Shown here: piece by piece, positions 25,311-34,253 of the stretch | Numbering within the stretch: position 1 is the stretch's first letter | Layout of the letters: each line of letters opens with the position of its first letter | NCBI RefSeq assembly: GCF_041435215.1 | Contig: NZ_CP108394.1 | Location: 9,610,001 to 9,674,000, forward strand | Source of the DNA: Streptomyces sp. NBC_01314 | GTDB lineage: Bacteria; Actinomycetota; Actinomycetes; Streptomycetales; Streptomycetaceae | Reading direction: 5' to 3' | Length of the DNA stretch: 64,000 bases | The notes under the pieces: model-generated | What the model was told of the DNA's origin: nothing | Database searches by the model: none | Seen by the model: only the letters and a program-made list of their open reading frames with translations | Made by a program: the position numbers and the translations under genes

Positions 25311-26210
25311 ATGGACCTGCCGATCGTCGTCGGCGTCGACGGCTCCGAGGCCGGCCTGCGGGCCGTGGACTGGGCGGCCGACGAGGCGGCCCTGCGCGGG
25401 GCACCGCTACGCCTGGTGTACGCATCGCTGTGGGAGCGGTACGAGGGCGCTCAGCTCGCCGAGGACCTGGAAAAGCCGTCCGAGCGGGTTCGGGCCGAGG
25501 ACATCGTGGAGAGCGCCGCGCGGCGAGCCCGCCTCCGCCGGTCCGAGGTGAAGATCACCACGGATGTGCTGCCCGAGGAACCCGAGTACACGCTGCTGCG
25601 GGAGAGCCGCAGCGCCTCCCTGCTGGTGACCGGCACCCGGGGCCGCAGCGCCCTCACGGAAGCGCTGCTGGGCTCGGTGAGCCTGACGGTGGCCGCGCAC
25701 GCGCACTGCCCGATGATCGTCGTACGCGGCAGCCACGACAACCAGGCCCTGCCCGCGACGCACGGCCGCGTCGTCGTCGGCGTGGGGGAGAAGCCGACGT
25801 CCTCGGCGGCGGTGCGCTTCGCCTTCGAGGAGGCGCGGCGACGTGGGGCGCGGGTCGATGCCGTACGGGCCTGGCGGTGCCCCGCGCACGAGACCATCGA
25901 CCATCCTCCCCCGGACTCCGTCCGGGGGTACCCCCAGCTGACCGGGGAGCCCGCGCGGCTGCACGAGCAGCGGGCGGCGGAGGCTCTGGAGTCGGCGCTT
26001 CAGGACGCCCCCGCCGATGTCGTACTGCACCGCCGCACGGCTGAGGGCCACGCCCGGAACGTGCTGGTCGACGCCTCGCGCGACGCCGACCTCCTGGTCG
26101 TCGGAGCCAAGCGCCGGCAGCGGCACTTCGGACTCCAGCTCGGCCGGGTGACGCACGGGGTGCTGCACCACTCCGCCTGCCCGGTCGTGATCGTGCCCGA
26201 GCCGGAGTGA
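25311..26210 (+). CDS. Tandem universal stress protein
   Basis: A 299-residue protein with two USP domains. The first starts IVVGVDGSEAGLRAVDWAADEA and closes SLLVTGTRGRSALTEALLGSVS. The second starts VVVGVGEKPTSSAAVRFAFEEA and closes LLVVGAKRRQRHFGLQLGRV followed by THGVLHHSACPVVIVP. Both have the ATP-binding glycine pattern. ATG 25311 is preferred because GGGAG sits six bases before it; ATG 25305 is two codons upstream. An in-frame palindromic insertion adds about ten residues in domain 2. It is the only apparently intact USP gene in the island. Confidence 0.85.
   Translation: MDLPIVVGVDGSEAGLRAVDWAADEAALRGAPLRLVYASLWERYEGAQLAEDLEKPSERVRAEDIVESAARRARLRRSEVKITTDVLPEEPEYTLLRESRSASLLVTGTRGRSALTEALLGSVSLTVAAHAHCPMIVVRGSHDNQALPATHGRVVVGVGEKPTSSAAVRFAFEEARRRGARVDAVRAWRCPAHETIDHPPPDSVRGYPQLTGEPARLHEQRAAEALESALQDAPADVVLHRRTAEGHARNVLVDASRDADLLVVGAKRRQRHFGLQLGRVTHGVLHHSACPVVIVPEPE
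25906..25937. repeat. Palindromic insertion in a USP gene (second)
   Basis: CTCCCCCGGACTCCGTCC followed by GGGGGTACCCCCAG forms a strong inverted repeat inside the second USP domain, where homologues have only a variable loop. It keeps the frame and encodes DHPPPDSVRGYPQ. It is similar in design to the insertion at 23361. Confidence 0.7.
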
Positions 26211-26227
26211 GCGCGGTGACCGGCTGG

Positions 26228-27031
26228 TCAGAGACTCGCCGCGTGGTCGGGGACGTACGTCTGCAGATCGCGCGGCGGACGCTGGTAGCCGGTCGACGCC
26301 GGGCGCGCGGGCAGGTCCAGCACCGGTGGCGGGACCTCGTGGTACGGCACAGAGTCGAGCAGGTGGGCAATCATGTTCAGCCGCGCCCGGCGCTTGTCGT
26401 CGCTCTCGACCACGTACCAGGGCGCTTCGCGGATGTCGGTGTGCACCAGCATCTCGTCCTTCGCCCGGGAGTACGCCTCCCAGTGGGTGATCGACTCCAG
26501 GTCCATAGGCGAGAGCTTCCAGCGACGCAGCGGGTCCTCCAGACGGCGCCGGAACCGCTCCTGCTGCTCGGTGTCGCTCACCGAGAACCAGTACTTGCGC
26601 AGCAGGATCCCGTCCTCGACCAGCATCCGTTCGAAGACCGGGCACTGGCGGAGGAACAGCTGGTGCTCCTCCTTCGTGCAGAAGCCCATCACGTGCTCGA
26701 CACCGGCCCGGTTGTACCAGGACCGGTCGAACAGCACGATCTCCCCGGCGGCCGGAAGATGCTCGGCGTACCGCTGGAAGTACCACTGGGTGCGCTCGCG
26801 CTCCGTCGGCTTGGGGAGCGCCGCGATCCGGGCGACGCGCGGGTTGAGGTGCTCGGCGACCCGCTTGATGGTGCCGCCCTTGCCCGCCGCGTCGCGCCCC
26901 TCGAAGACCACGACCAGCCGGGCGCCCTCCGCCCGCACCCACTCCTGCAGCTTCACCAACTCCGTCTGCAGACGCAGCAGTTCCGTCTCGTACACCGCGC
27001 GCGGCAGTTTCGTCGTCTTCTTGCCGGCCAT
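26228..27031 (-). CDS. ppk2: Polyphosphate kinase 2 (PPK2)
   Basis: A 267-residue cytoplasmic kinase that transfers phosphate between polyphosphate and nucleotides (EC 2.7.4.34 group), here probably regenerating NTPs from polyphosphate. Walker A is EGRDAAGKGG (residues 44-53), Walker B is FDRSWYNRAG (101-110), and the lid region contains PTERERTQWYFQRY. ATG 27031 has GGAGG upstream. It is divergent from the phosphoketolase gene, with only 49 bp between the starts, so the two promoters must overlap. Confidence 0.92.
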   Translation of the reverse strand: MAGKKTTKLPRAVYETELLRLQTELVKLQEWVRAEGARLVVVFEGRDAAGKGGTIKRVAEHLNPRVARIAALPKPTERERTQWYFQRYAEHLPAAGEIVLFDRSWYNRAGVEHVMGFCTKEEHQLFLRQCPVFERMLVEDGILLRKYWFSVSDTEQQERFRRRLEDPLRRWKLSPMDLESITHWEAYSRAKDEMLVHTDIREAPWYVVESDDKRRARLNMIAHLLDSVPYHEVPPPVLDLPARPASTGYQRPPRDLQTYVPDHAASL

Positions 27032-27080
27032 GCCGCCTCCACCGCCCCATGATCCCCGTCGATGAGTTCCGGAGTCACCC

Positions 27081-29462
27081 ATGACCAAGGTCGAACACCA
27101 GAACGCCACCGTACTGACCGATGACGAACTGCGCACCCTGGACGCCCACTGGCGGGCCGCCAACTACCTGACCGTCGGACAGATCTACCTGCTGGCCAAC
27201 CCGCTGCTGACCGAGCCGCTGCGCCCCGAGCACATCAAGCCCCGGCTGCTCGGCCACTGGGGCACCTCTCCCGGACTCAACCTCGTGTACACCCACCTCA
27301 ACCGGGTGATCAAGGCGCGCGGTCTCGACGCGCTGTGCGTCTGGGGCCCCGGGCACGGCGGGCCGTCCGTGCTCGCCAACTCGTGGCTGGAGGGCAGCTA
27401 CAGCGAGACCTACCCCGACGTGCCGCGCGACGCGGAGGGCATGGCACGGCTGTTCCGGCAGTTCTCCTTCCCCGGCGGGGTGCCCAGCCACGTCGCACCC
27501 GAGACGCCCGGCTCCATCCACGAGGGCGGCGAGCTCGGCTACTCGCTGGCGCACGCGTACGGCGCCGCGTTCGACAACCCCGACCTGCTCGTGGCGTGCG
27601 TGATCGGGGACGGCGAGGCGGAGACCGGGCCGCTGGCCGCCGCCTGGCATTCCGACAAGTTCCTCGACCCGGTGCACGACGGAGCGGTCCTGCCGATCCT
27701 CCACCTCAACGGCTACAAGATCGCCAACCCGACGGTGCTCTCCCGCCTTCCCGAGTCCGAGCTGGACGAGCTGCTGCGGGGATACGGCCATGTGCCGATC
27801 CATGTGACCGGTGAAGACCCGGCGCAGGTGCACCGCGCGATGGCCAGGGCCTTCGAGGAGGCACTGGACCGTATCGCCCTGATGCAGCGGACGGCCCGCG
27901 AGGACGGTGTCGCCGAGCGGGTGCACTGGCCGGTGATCGTGCTGCGCACGCCGAAGGGCTGGACCGGCCCCGCAGAGGTCGACGGGGTGCCCGTCGAGGG
28001 CACCTGGCGCGCGCACCAGGTTCCGCTGGCCGGTGTTCGGGAGAACCCGGACCATCTGCGGCAGTTGGAGGCCTGGCTGCGCTCGTACCGGCCCGCCGAA
28101 CTGTTCGGCCCGGCCGGCCGGCCTGTCGCCGACGTCCTCGCCTGTGTCCCCGAGGGCTCCAGGCAGCTTGGCTCCACCCCGCACGCCAACGGCGGGCTCC
28201 TCGTCCGCGACCTGCCCATCCGGTCCCTCGACGACTTCGCCGTACCGGTCGACAAACCGGGCACGACGCTGCACGAGCCCACCCGGGTCCTCGGCGACCT
28301 CCTGGAACAGGTCATGAACGACACCCGCCTGCGCCGGGACTTCCGGATCGTCGGCCCGGACGAGACCGCCTCCAACCGGCTCCAGGCCGTCTTCGACGCC
28401 AGCGGCAAGGCCTGGCAGGCCGAGCGCCTGCCGGTGGACGAACACCTGGACCGGCACGGGCGGGTGATGGAGATCCTCTCCGAACACACCTGCCAGGGCT
28501 GGCTGGAGGGCTACCTCCTCACCGGCCGGCACGGGCTGTTCTCCTGCTACGAGGCGTTCGTCCACATCGTCGACTCCATGGTCAACCAGCACATCAAGTG
28601 GCTGAAGACGTCACGGGAACTGCCCTGGCGTGCGCCCATCGCCTCCCTCAACTACCTGCTGACGTCGCACGTGTGGCGGCAGGACCACAACGGTTTCTCC
28701 CATCAGGACCCGGGCTTCGTCGACCACGTCCTCAACAAGAGCCCCGAGGTCGTACGGGTCTATCTGCCGCCGGACGCCAACACCCTGCTGTCGGTGGCGG
28801 ACCACGCCCTGCGCAGCCGCGACTACGTCAACGTGATCGTGGCCGGCAAACAGCCCTGCTTCGACTGGCTGTCCATCGAGCAGGCCCGCGCCCACTGCGC
28901 GCGGGGCGCCGGGATCTGGGAATGGGCCGGCACGGAGAACGGCGGCGAACCGGATGCCGTGCTCGCCTGCGCCGGGGACGTTCCCACCCAGGAGGTGCTG
29001 GCCGCCGCCCAGCTGCTGCGCCGCCACCTGCCGCAGCTCGCCGTCCGCGTCGTCAACGTCGTCGACATGACCCGGCTGCTCCCGCGTGAGGAACACCCGC
29101 ACGGGATGAGCGACTTCGAGTACGACGGCCTGTTCACCACCGACAAGCCGGTGATCTTCGCCTACCACGGCTACCCGTGGCTGATCCACCGCCTCGCCTA
29201 CCGCCGCACCGGCCACAAGAACCTGCATGTACGCGGCTACAAGGAGTCCGGCACCACCACGACACCGTTCGACATGGTCGTCCGCAACGACCTCGACCGC
29301 TACCGCCTGGTCATGGACGTCATTGACCGCGTCCCCGGCCTCGCCGTCCGTGCCGCCGCCGTACGCCAGCAGATGGCCGACGCCCGCACCCGCCACCAGG
29401 CCTGGATCCGCGAGCACGGCACCGACCTGCCCGAGGTCGCCGACTGGACCTGGAGCACCTGA
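27081..29462 (+). CDS. xfp: Phosphoketolase
   Basis: A thiamine-diphosphate enzyme of 793 residues that cleaves xylulose 5-phosphate (and probably fructose 6-phosphate) with phosphate to acetyl phosphate plus an aldose phosphate (EC 4.1.2.9/4.1.2.22). Family marks are the N-terminal [29 protein letters not shown], the ThDP motif [11 protein letters not shown], and C-terminal [17 protein letters not shown] and KELPWR-like segments. Length is standard. No intact acetate kinase follows. Acetyl phosphate formation would give ATP when respiration is limited, matching the alcohol dehydrogenase and PPK2 neighbours. Confidence 0.95.
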   Translation: MTKVEHQNATVLTDDELRTLDAHWRAANYLTVGQIYLLANPLLTEPLRPEHIKPRLLGHWGTSPGLNLVYTHLNRVIKARGLDALCVWGPGHGGPSVLANSWLEGSYSETYPDVPRDAEGMARLFRQFSFPGGVPSHVAPETPGSIHEGGELGYSLAHAYGAAFDNPDLLVACVIGDGEAETGPLAAAWHSDKFLDPVHDGAVLPILHLNGYKIANPTVLSRLPESELDELLRGYGHVPIHVTGEDPAQVHRAMARAFEEALDRIALMQRTAREDGVAERVHWPVIVLRTPKGWTGPAEVDGVPVEGTWRAHQVPLAGVRENPDHLRQLEAWLRSYRPAELFGPAGRPVADVLACVPEGSRQLGSTPHANGGLLVRDLPIRSLDDFAVPVDKPGTTLHEPTRVLGDLLEQVMNDTRLRRDFRIVGPDETASNRLQAVFDASGKAWQAERLPVDEHLDRHGRVMEILSEHTCQGWLEGYLLTGRHGLFSCYEAFVHIVDSMVNQHIKWLKTSRELPWRAPIASLNYLLTSHVWRQDHNGFSHQDPGFVDHVLNKSPEVVRVYLPPDANTLLSVADHALRSRDYVNVIVAGKQPCFDWLSIEQARAHCARGAGIWEWAGTENGGEPDAVLACAGDVPTQEVLAAAQLLRRHLPQLAVRVVNVVDMTRLLPREEHPHGMSDFEYDGLFTTDKPVIFAYHGYPWLIHRLAYRRTGHKNLHVRGYKESGTTTTPFDMVVRNDLDRYRLVMDVIDRVPGLAVRAAAVRQQMADARTRHQAWIREHGTDLPEVADWTWST

Positions 29463-29815
29463 AAACCCCTGTAGGAGCAGAGGAAGGAACCGGCCCATGG
29501 GATCGGCCCCGACACCCGCAACGAGAGGGCTCAATTAAGGGCCGGTCTCCCGCCCACTGAACTGGTGGTCGACCGTCCCGGCCGCGCAGCCGTGCCTCGG
29601 TCCGGGCCCAGTCGACCGCGGAAGGGGTGCGCGCGGACGGGGCGACGCAGGCGAGGACCACTGGTTCCCTCTCAGTCCACTGGTTCCCTCTCAGTCCACC
29701 TTTCAGGTCCCGAAGAAGCTCCGGGCCGCATCCCCGACCCGGAGCCCAACCATCCGTGCTGCTCTCAGCTGGTCTTGTGGCCCCACTCCGGCCCGACCGG
29801 ATCCCACTCCCGGCC
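29463..29815. other. Gap after xfp with a USP remnant
   Basis: A 13-codon frame (ATG 29497) preceded by GGAAGGAA is all that remains of a possible next operon gene. On the minus strand, about 29690-29570 reads VVLACVAPSARTPSAVDWARTEARLRG, a damaged universal stress protein N-terminus without flanking homology. A 19-bp tandem duplication and one box-like sequence (29539-29552) also lie here. Confidence 0.4.
29659..29696. repeat. 19-bp tandem duplication
   Basis: CACTGGTTCCCTCTCAGTC is repeated twice head to tail without a mismatch, inside the USP remnant region, so it may reflect recent slippage in noncoding sequence. Confidence 0.9.
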
Positions 29816-30409
29816 TCACCGGTCGATGCGACGGAGATCGAGCCGCCATCGGGCGACGGCGCCGGCACCGGACACGAGGCCTGCGAGGGCGATTCCGGCC
29901 GCGGATCCCCAGGACGCCCGATTCGACCGCCGCCACTGTCGGATCCGTCGGTCGGGGACAAGACACCCCTTGCCGTCCTGCCGGACCACGGCCTTGGACC
30001 CGGCCTTGAGGCCGGTGGTCACCAGGGTCCGGTCCGTACGGGGCGAGCCGTCGGGTGCCGTCCAGCGCACAGCGGCCATCCTCCGCCCCGTGGCACCGCC
30101 GGGCGCAGTGGCGGTGCGCGGGACGTCGTTCAGGACGACGGCACGGACGGACTGCCGCTCGACCCGTTGCCGCGCGAACACCTCACTCGCGGCATGGGCC
30201 GTCACCAGCCCGGCGATGGTGCCGCCCACGACGACCACCGTCCGGACGGCGAGCACGATCCAGGCCTCCGCGAGGTCGTCGCGGCGCCGCGGCGCCACCG
30301 CCACCGCCACCGCCGCGGCCTCTTCGCGTACGTGCCACTGGGCACCGGTCCGTACCTTCTCGTCGTGGTGACCTTCCGACGGTGACAGGCCGGACCGCGC
30401 TTGCGGCAT
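29816..30409 (-). CDS. Rv1733c-family membrane protein
   Basis: About 197 residues with two membrane segments, one near the N-terminus (AWIVLAVRTVVVVGGTIAGLV) and one near the C-terminus (GSAAGIALAGLVSGAGAV), around an external region containing MAAVRWTAPDGSPRTDRTLV. This is the layout of the Rv1733c family, a DosR-regulon protein of unknown function. The family region RRRDDLAEAWIVL is clear. The start is uncertain: ATG 30409 has no good ribosome-binding site. A (GCC ACC)-type repeat encodes Ala-Val repeats before the first helix. Two boxes lie 32-67 bp upstream. Confidence 0.65.
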   Translation of the reverse strand: MPQARSGLSPSEGHHDEKVRTGAQWHVREEAAAVAVAVAPRRRDDLAEAWIVLAVRTVVVVGGTIAGLVTAHAASEVFARQRVERQSVRAVVLNDVPRTATAPGGATGRRMAAVRWTAPDGSPRTDRTLVTTGLKAGSKAVVRQDGKGCLVPDRRIRQWRRSNRASWGSAAGIALAGLVSGAGAVARWRLDLRRIDR

Positions 30410-30440
30410 GAGCCGAAGAGGGCTCGCCGTAGGGCTGTTC

Positions 30441-30476
30441 GGGACCAACTCCACAGCGAGAAGGGACCGTTGAGCC
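30441..30476. promoter_or_regulatory. Paired box-like sites upstream of the Rv1733c-family gene
   Basis: GGGACCAACTCCAC (30441-30454) and GGGACCGTTGAGCC (30463-30476) are 22 bp apart and directly precede the leftward gene. They match the left half of the motif well and the right half poorly, so they are weaker candidates than those at 20834 and 23197. Confidence 0.35.
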
Positions 30477-30527
30477 CAAGGCGCCACTTGGCCCGCCCGA
30501 CCCCATGCCAGGGCCCGACGCCGGGGC

Positions 30528-30920
30528 TCAGTCGGCCGAAGCGGAGTCGGAGTCGGAGACCGGCGACCCGGCCGCCTCCTCGGACAGTCGGGAGCGGATG
30601 TCGAAAACGCCGGTCAGTCCGGTGTGGTGCAGGATCCGCAGGAACGGGGAACTGTTCGTGACCAGCCGTAGCCGACCCTGCCGGGCCTTCGCCCGGTTCC
30701 GCGCCCTGCACAGCACGCCCAGCCCGGCGCAGTCGATGAAGGAGACCGGGCGCAGGTCGATCACCAGGTCGGGGCGCGGACCGGAGGTCAGCGCGTCCAT
30801 GCGGGCCGCGAGCGAGGGCGCCGTCACGACGTCGAGCTCGCCCTGCAGAGTGATGACGGTCGTGCCACCGACGGTGCGATGGGTGCGGTACGGCGTGGAC
30901 CTCGTGTGGTTGTCGTCCAT
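30528..30920 (-). CDS. STAS-domain anti-sigma-factor antagonist-like protein
   Basis: A 130-residue single STAS domain protein (VITLQGELDVVTAPSLAARM, then DLVIDLRPVSFIDCAGLGVL). Antagonists bind anti-sigma kinases and are switched off by phosphorylation of a serine in the DSSG loop. Here that position is Cys64 (FIDCAGLG), so the usual phosphorylation switch should be absent. ATG 30920 fits the family start. A small ATP-binding kinase-fold gene lies at 44128 but is not adjacent. The cognate partner is unknown. Confidence 0.82.
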   Translation of the reverse strand: MDDNHTRSTPYRTHRTVGGTTVITLQGELDVVTAPSLAARMDALTSGPRPDLVIDLRPVSFIDCAGLGVLCRARNRAKARQGRLRLVTNSSPFLRILHHTGLTGVFDIRSRLSEEAAGSPVSDSDSASAD

Positions 30921-30989
30921 GGGACGAGACAACCCGTGTCGACAGGGTGCATGGAAGGGCTGTTCGGTCCCTGTTGTCCTGGTTCGCCA

Positions 30990-31003
30990 GGGCCTATAGG
31001 ACC
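30990..31003. promoter_or_regulatory. Putative OsdR/DosR-type box
   Basis: GGGCCTATAGGACC has the closest match in the window to the M. tuberculosis DosR box form (GGGAC-N4-GTCCC with an AT centre). It lies between the leftward STAS gene and the rightward alcohol dehydrogenase gene. A weaker match, GGTCCCTGTTGTCC, begins at 30966. Confidence 0.5.
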
Positions 31004-31147
31004 TCCCCGCTGCCCGCCCACCGATGGGACAGGGGCCCCGTCGGTGGGCGGGGAGGTCCGGACGGCCCAAGCGAAGCGTGCGGCCGAGGGACAAGCTGGA
31101 TGTGTGGGGCAACCCCGGCACTCGAAAGAAGGACGGTGAGGAGCGAA

Positions 31148-32218
31148 ATGAAAGGCTACGTCTTCCACGGCCCGGGGCAGTCGGCCTGGGAGGAGATCCC
31201 GGACCCTGCCGTCAAGGAGCCCACCGACGCCATCGTGCGGGTCGACGCCGTGACCATCTGCGGCACCGACCTGCGCATCCTCAAGGGCGATGTGCCCGAG
31301 GTGCACCCCGGCACGGTCCTGGGGCACGAGGCCGTCGGTGAAGTCATGGAGGTCGGCGGCGACGTCCGGACCGTAGGTCCGGGCGATCGTGTGCTGGTCT
31401 CCTGCATCAGCGCCTGCGGGCGCTGCCGCTACTGCAGGGAGAGCGCCTACGGCCAGTGCCGGGGCGGTGGAGGCTGGATTCTCGGCCACCTGATCGACGG
31501 CACCCAGGCCGAGTACGTCCGCGTCCCGTACGCCGACCTGTCCGTCCATGCGCTCCCCGGCGCGGTCGAGAGCAAGGACGCGGTACTGCTCGCGGACATC
31601 TTCCCGACCGCCTACGAAGTGGGCGTGCTCAACGGCCGTGTACGCCCGGGCGACACCGTCGCCGTGGTCGGAGCAGGCCCCATCGGCCTCGCGGCGATCG
31701 CCACGGCACGTCTGTTCGCCCCCGAGCGGATCGTCGCCGTCGACCTGGCCACCTCCCGGCTGGACGCCGCCAAGCGGCTCCGCGCCGATGCCGTGGCCGA
31801 TGCCCGTGAGGACCCCGAGCAACTGATCGCCGATCTGACCGACGGGCTCGGCGCGGACGTGGCCATCGAGGCGGTCGGCGTCCCGGAGAGCTTCGAGATG
31901 TGCACGCGCATGGTGCGCCCCGGCGGCCACGTCGCCAATGTCGGCGTCCACGGCAAGCCGGCCACGCTGCACCTCGAAAACCTGTGGATCAAGAACGTGA
32001 CCATCACCACCGGCCTGGTCGACACCTACTCCACACCCACCCTGCTGCGCATGGCGGCCGCCGGCCGCCTGCCGACCGCGCAGCTGGTCACCCACACCTT
32101 CCCGCTCGACCGCATGGAGGAGGCGTACGACGTCTTCGCCCGGGCCGCCGACACCGGCGCCCTCAAGGTGGTGCTCGGCGAGCAGCCGCACAAGGAGGTC
32201 GCCGTCCCGGCGGTCTGA
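31148..32218 (+). CDS. Zinc-dependent alcohol dehydrogenase (second)
   Basis: A 356-residue medium-chain dehydrogenase, distinct from the AdhP-type protein at 24277. Zinc ligands are in TICGTDLRILKGD and LGHEAVGEV. The structural zinc loop is SACGRCRYCRESAYGQC. The cofactor motif is VGAGPIGLAAIATARLF followed by AVDLATSRL (NAD-type acid). ILGHLIDGTQAEYVRVP resembles the secondary-alcohol/formaldehyde branch. ATG 31148 follows GGTGAGGAGCGA. A strong terminator ends the unit. Confidence 0.9.
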   Translation: MKGYVFHGPGQSAWEEIPDPAVKEPTDAIVRVDAVTICGTDLRILKGDVPEVHPGTVLGHEAVGEVMEVGGDVRTVGPGDRVLVSCISACGRCRYCRESAYGQCRGGGGWILGHLIDGTQAEYVRVPYADLSVHALPGAVESKDAVLLADIFPTAYEVGVLNGRVRPGDTVAVVGAGPIGLAAIATARLFAPERIVAVDLATSRLDAAKRLRADAVADAREDPEQLIADLTDGLGADVAIEAVGVPESFEMCTRMVRPGGHVANVGVHGKPATLHLENLWIKNVTITTGLVDTYSTPTLLRMAAAGRLPTAQLVTHTFPLDRMEEAYDVFARAADTGALKVVLGEQPHKEVAVPAV

Positions 32219-32276
32219 CGCCACCCGGCTTCGGACTTCCGTCCCGAACCCCGTCGACCGGGTTCCCCGGCATGGA

Positions 32277-32307
32277 CCGAACGGCCCTTGGAAACAGGGC
32301 CGTTCGG
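32277..32307 (+). terminator. Rho-independent terminator after the alcohol dehydrogenase
   Basis: A perfect 12-bp stem (CCGAACGGCCCT and complement) with a 7-base loop is followed by CTTCTTC. It begins 59 bp after the stop. Confidence 0.8.
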
Positions 32308-32433
32308 CTTCTTCACCGGCCCTCCCGGCTGCTGCCCCGTGAGGCGGCGCACGGCGACCATCGTTCGAAGAGGCGGGGCCCCTCAGGCCGGCTGCCTCCA
32401 TCGGACGGTCGCCGACAGAGGGGAAGTACGGCC

Positions 32434-33261
32434 ATGACTCTCCATCACACAGTCGTCGGAGTGGACGGCTCCCTGGTCTCCGTACGGGCGTTGGACCGGG
32501 CCGCAGCGGAGGCCGTACGCCACGGCACCGCCCTACGTGTGGTGTACGCGGTCGAGGACCGCGACGAAGCCGCACCGGTCCTGTCCTCCGCCGCGTCGCG
32601 CGTACGGCAGCGGTATCCGGATCTCGCGGTGGAAACCGTCGCCGCGGAAGACGGAGCGGTATCCGCGCTGGTGCGCGAGAGCGCGGACGCGGCGCTGACC
32701 GTCGTGGGAACACGCGGCCTCGGCCGCTGACCGGTGCCGCGTTCGGCTCGGTGAGCCTGCGGCTGGCGGCGCTCGCACAGGGCCCCCTCCTGGTCGTACG
32801 GGGGACCACCCGTGCGACAACGGGCAGGACGTGCTGCTCGGTCTGGAGGGCGACACCGACACGCAGGCGGCCGCCTAAGCCTTCCAGGAGGCCGAGCGGC
32901 GCGGTGCGAGGCTCCGCGTCCTGCATTCCTGGACCCATCGGCACATCACCCCCGAACCGCCCTCCCTCGTGTCGTCCCGCAGCCCGGGACAGAAACGGCT
33001 CACCCGGGACGCCACGGCGGAGGAGGCCGTACCGCGCTACGCCCTCACCGCCTGAGGGACCGGTACCCAGCTGTCGACGTGGAGACCTGGACGGTCCGCA
33101 CCGCGCCCGCGGACGGCCTGCTGGAGGCGACCCACGAGGCCGCCGTGGTCGTCATCGGCACCCACCACCGTACGACCGTGCTCGGCACACGCCTCGGGCC
33201 GGTCGCCCACACCCTGCTGCACCGCGCGCACTGCCCTGTCGTCGTGGTCCCGAACGTATGA
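32434..33261 (+). pseudogene. Tandem universal stress protein, multiple frameshifts
   Basis: ATG 32434 opens a good first domain (HTVVGVDGSLVSVRALDRAA) that stops at 32730 with VVGTRGLGR. Later pieces of a normal USP (GAAFGSVSLRLAALAQGPLLVV, GLEGDTDTQAAA, FQEAERRGARLRVLHSWTH, then AAVVVIGTHHRTTVLGTRLG and CPVVVVPNV) appear in different frames with an internal stop. At least three lesions are needed to explain it. Confidence 0.7.
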
Positions 33262-33289
33262 CGGGACATCTGTTGCGGCGGCACGCCTG

Positions 33290-33835
33290 CGACGGAGGCC
33301 ACCCATGCCCGTACCGTCACCGTCGGTCCGGACGGCTCGGACGATGGCCTGGCGGCGGTGGACCGGGCCGCTCGTGAAGCCAGGGATGTACTGGCTTCCC
33401 CTCCGTGTCGTGCACGCGGGGGAGCAACAGCCGCATTCCTGCGTGCCGTTCGCGGGCGAGCCGGTGCCTCCGCCGGGCGCCGGCCGATCCGCTCACCTGC
33501 CGCGCGAGGCGAGGGCCCGGCCGGCTCACCGCCACTCCGGCGCTGGTGGCCCGAGCGGAGCGGCCGGTCGTCGCGCCATGTCACACCACGACGTGGTGCC
33601 GGGGCTGGACCTGTGTGCCCCCGACGACCACGTCCTTGCCTTCGCGTTCGGCGCCGCGGTCCGGCGTGACACAAGGTCGCGCGTTGTCCACGGCTGGAGA
33701 AGGAGGACCTCACACGAACCGGCCGACGTGCTCCGCCCGTGGCAGGACAAGTGGGCTCCCCGGGCCCGCGCCCCGGTGGCGCACGGCGTCCTTCAGCCCG
33801 CCGTCGCGCCCGTCGCGGTCGTACCGCCCGACTGA
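33290..33835 (+). pseudogene. Universal stress protein remnant
   Basis: Pieces of a USP (ARTVTVGPDGSDDGLAAVDRAA, LPLRVVHAGE, DVVPGLDLCAPDDHVLAFAF, VLQPAVAPVAVVPPD) occur in order in at least two frames with long gaps. There is no start codon in the first frame. It follows the previous USP pseudogene by under 30 bp, so this was a run of paralogous stress genes that decayed together. Confidence 0.6.
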
Positions 33836-33974
33836 CAGCGTTCAGGCGGACGAACGGAGCGGCACCGCGGGGGATCGGTGCCGCTCCTGTCTTCAGTGTC
33901 CCTCGGATCACCCGTGCCCCACAGGGCCGATGGTTCCGCCCCGGGGGCCTTTTCAGCGGCCGTCACCGCCCTCC

Positions 33975-34118
33975 TTCACGGGCAGAGCTGCCGGGCCGCC
34001 CTCCAGCCGGGCCGCGCAACGGCGGGCACGAGATGCAGTCCAGCCCCGCGGCATGGAAGAAGTCCACGGACTCGGGGGCGCCGCCATGCTTGCCGCAGAC
34101 GCCGATCTTCAGTCGGGA
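33975..34118 (-). pseudogene. Pyruvate phosphate dikinase, C-terminal remnant
   Basis: The minus strand reads KIGVCGKHGGAPESVDFFH and AAGLDCISCPP, matching the conserved end of PEP-utilising enzymes (KIGVCGEHGGDP.S..F....GLDYVSCSP). A frameshift then gives ARLEGGPAALP in another frame. The remaining roughly 850 residues are gone. A ppdK gene belongs to the corresponding S. coelicolor region, which supports common ancestry of the island. Confidence 0.6.
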
Positions 34119-34253
34119 CCGAAATCCTGGCCCTGACCGGGCAGCAGGGCGACTCGGCCGGATCCGCTACCACCCCAGGCTGCCGACGACTAACTTGGCA
34201 GATGACCGGACCGGTGGGGGTCCGTCGTATCAGGGGACCTGGAGGAGCAGCAG

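Noticed and set aside
27075..28592. A 505-codon minus-strand frame
   Set aside because: It is a shadow of phosphoketolase without independent motifs.
30824..32944. A 706-codon minus-strand frame
   Set aside because: It is antisense to the zinc alcohol dehydrogenase and adjacent USP remnant, with low-complexity Arg/Gly/Asp composition.
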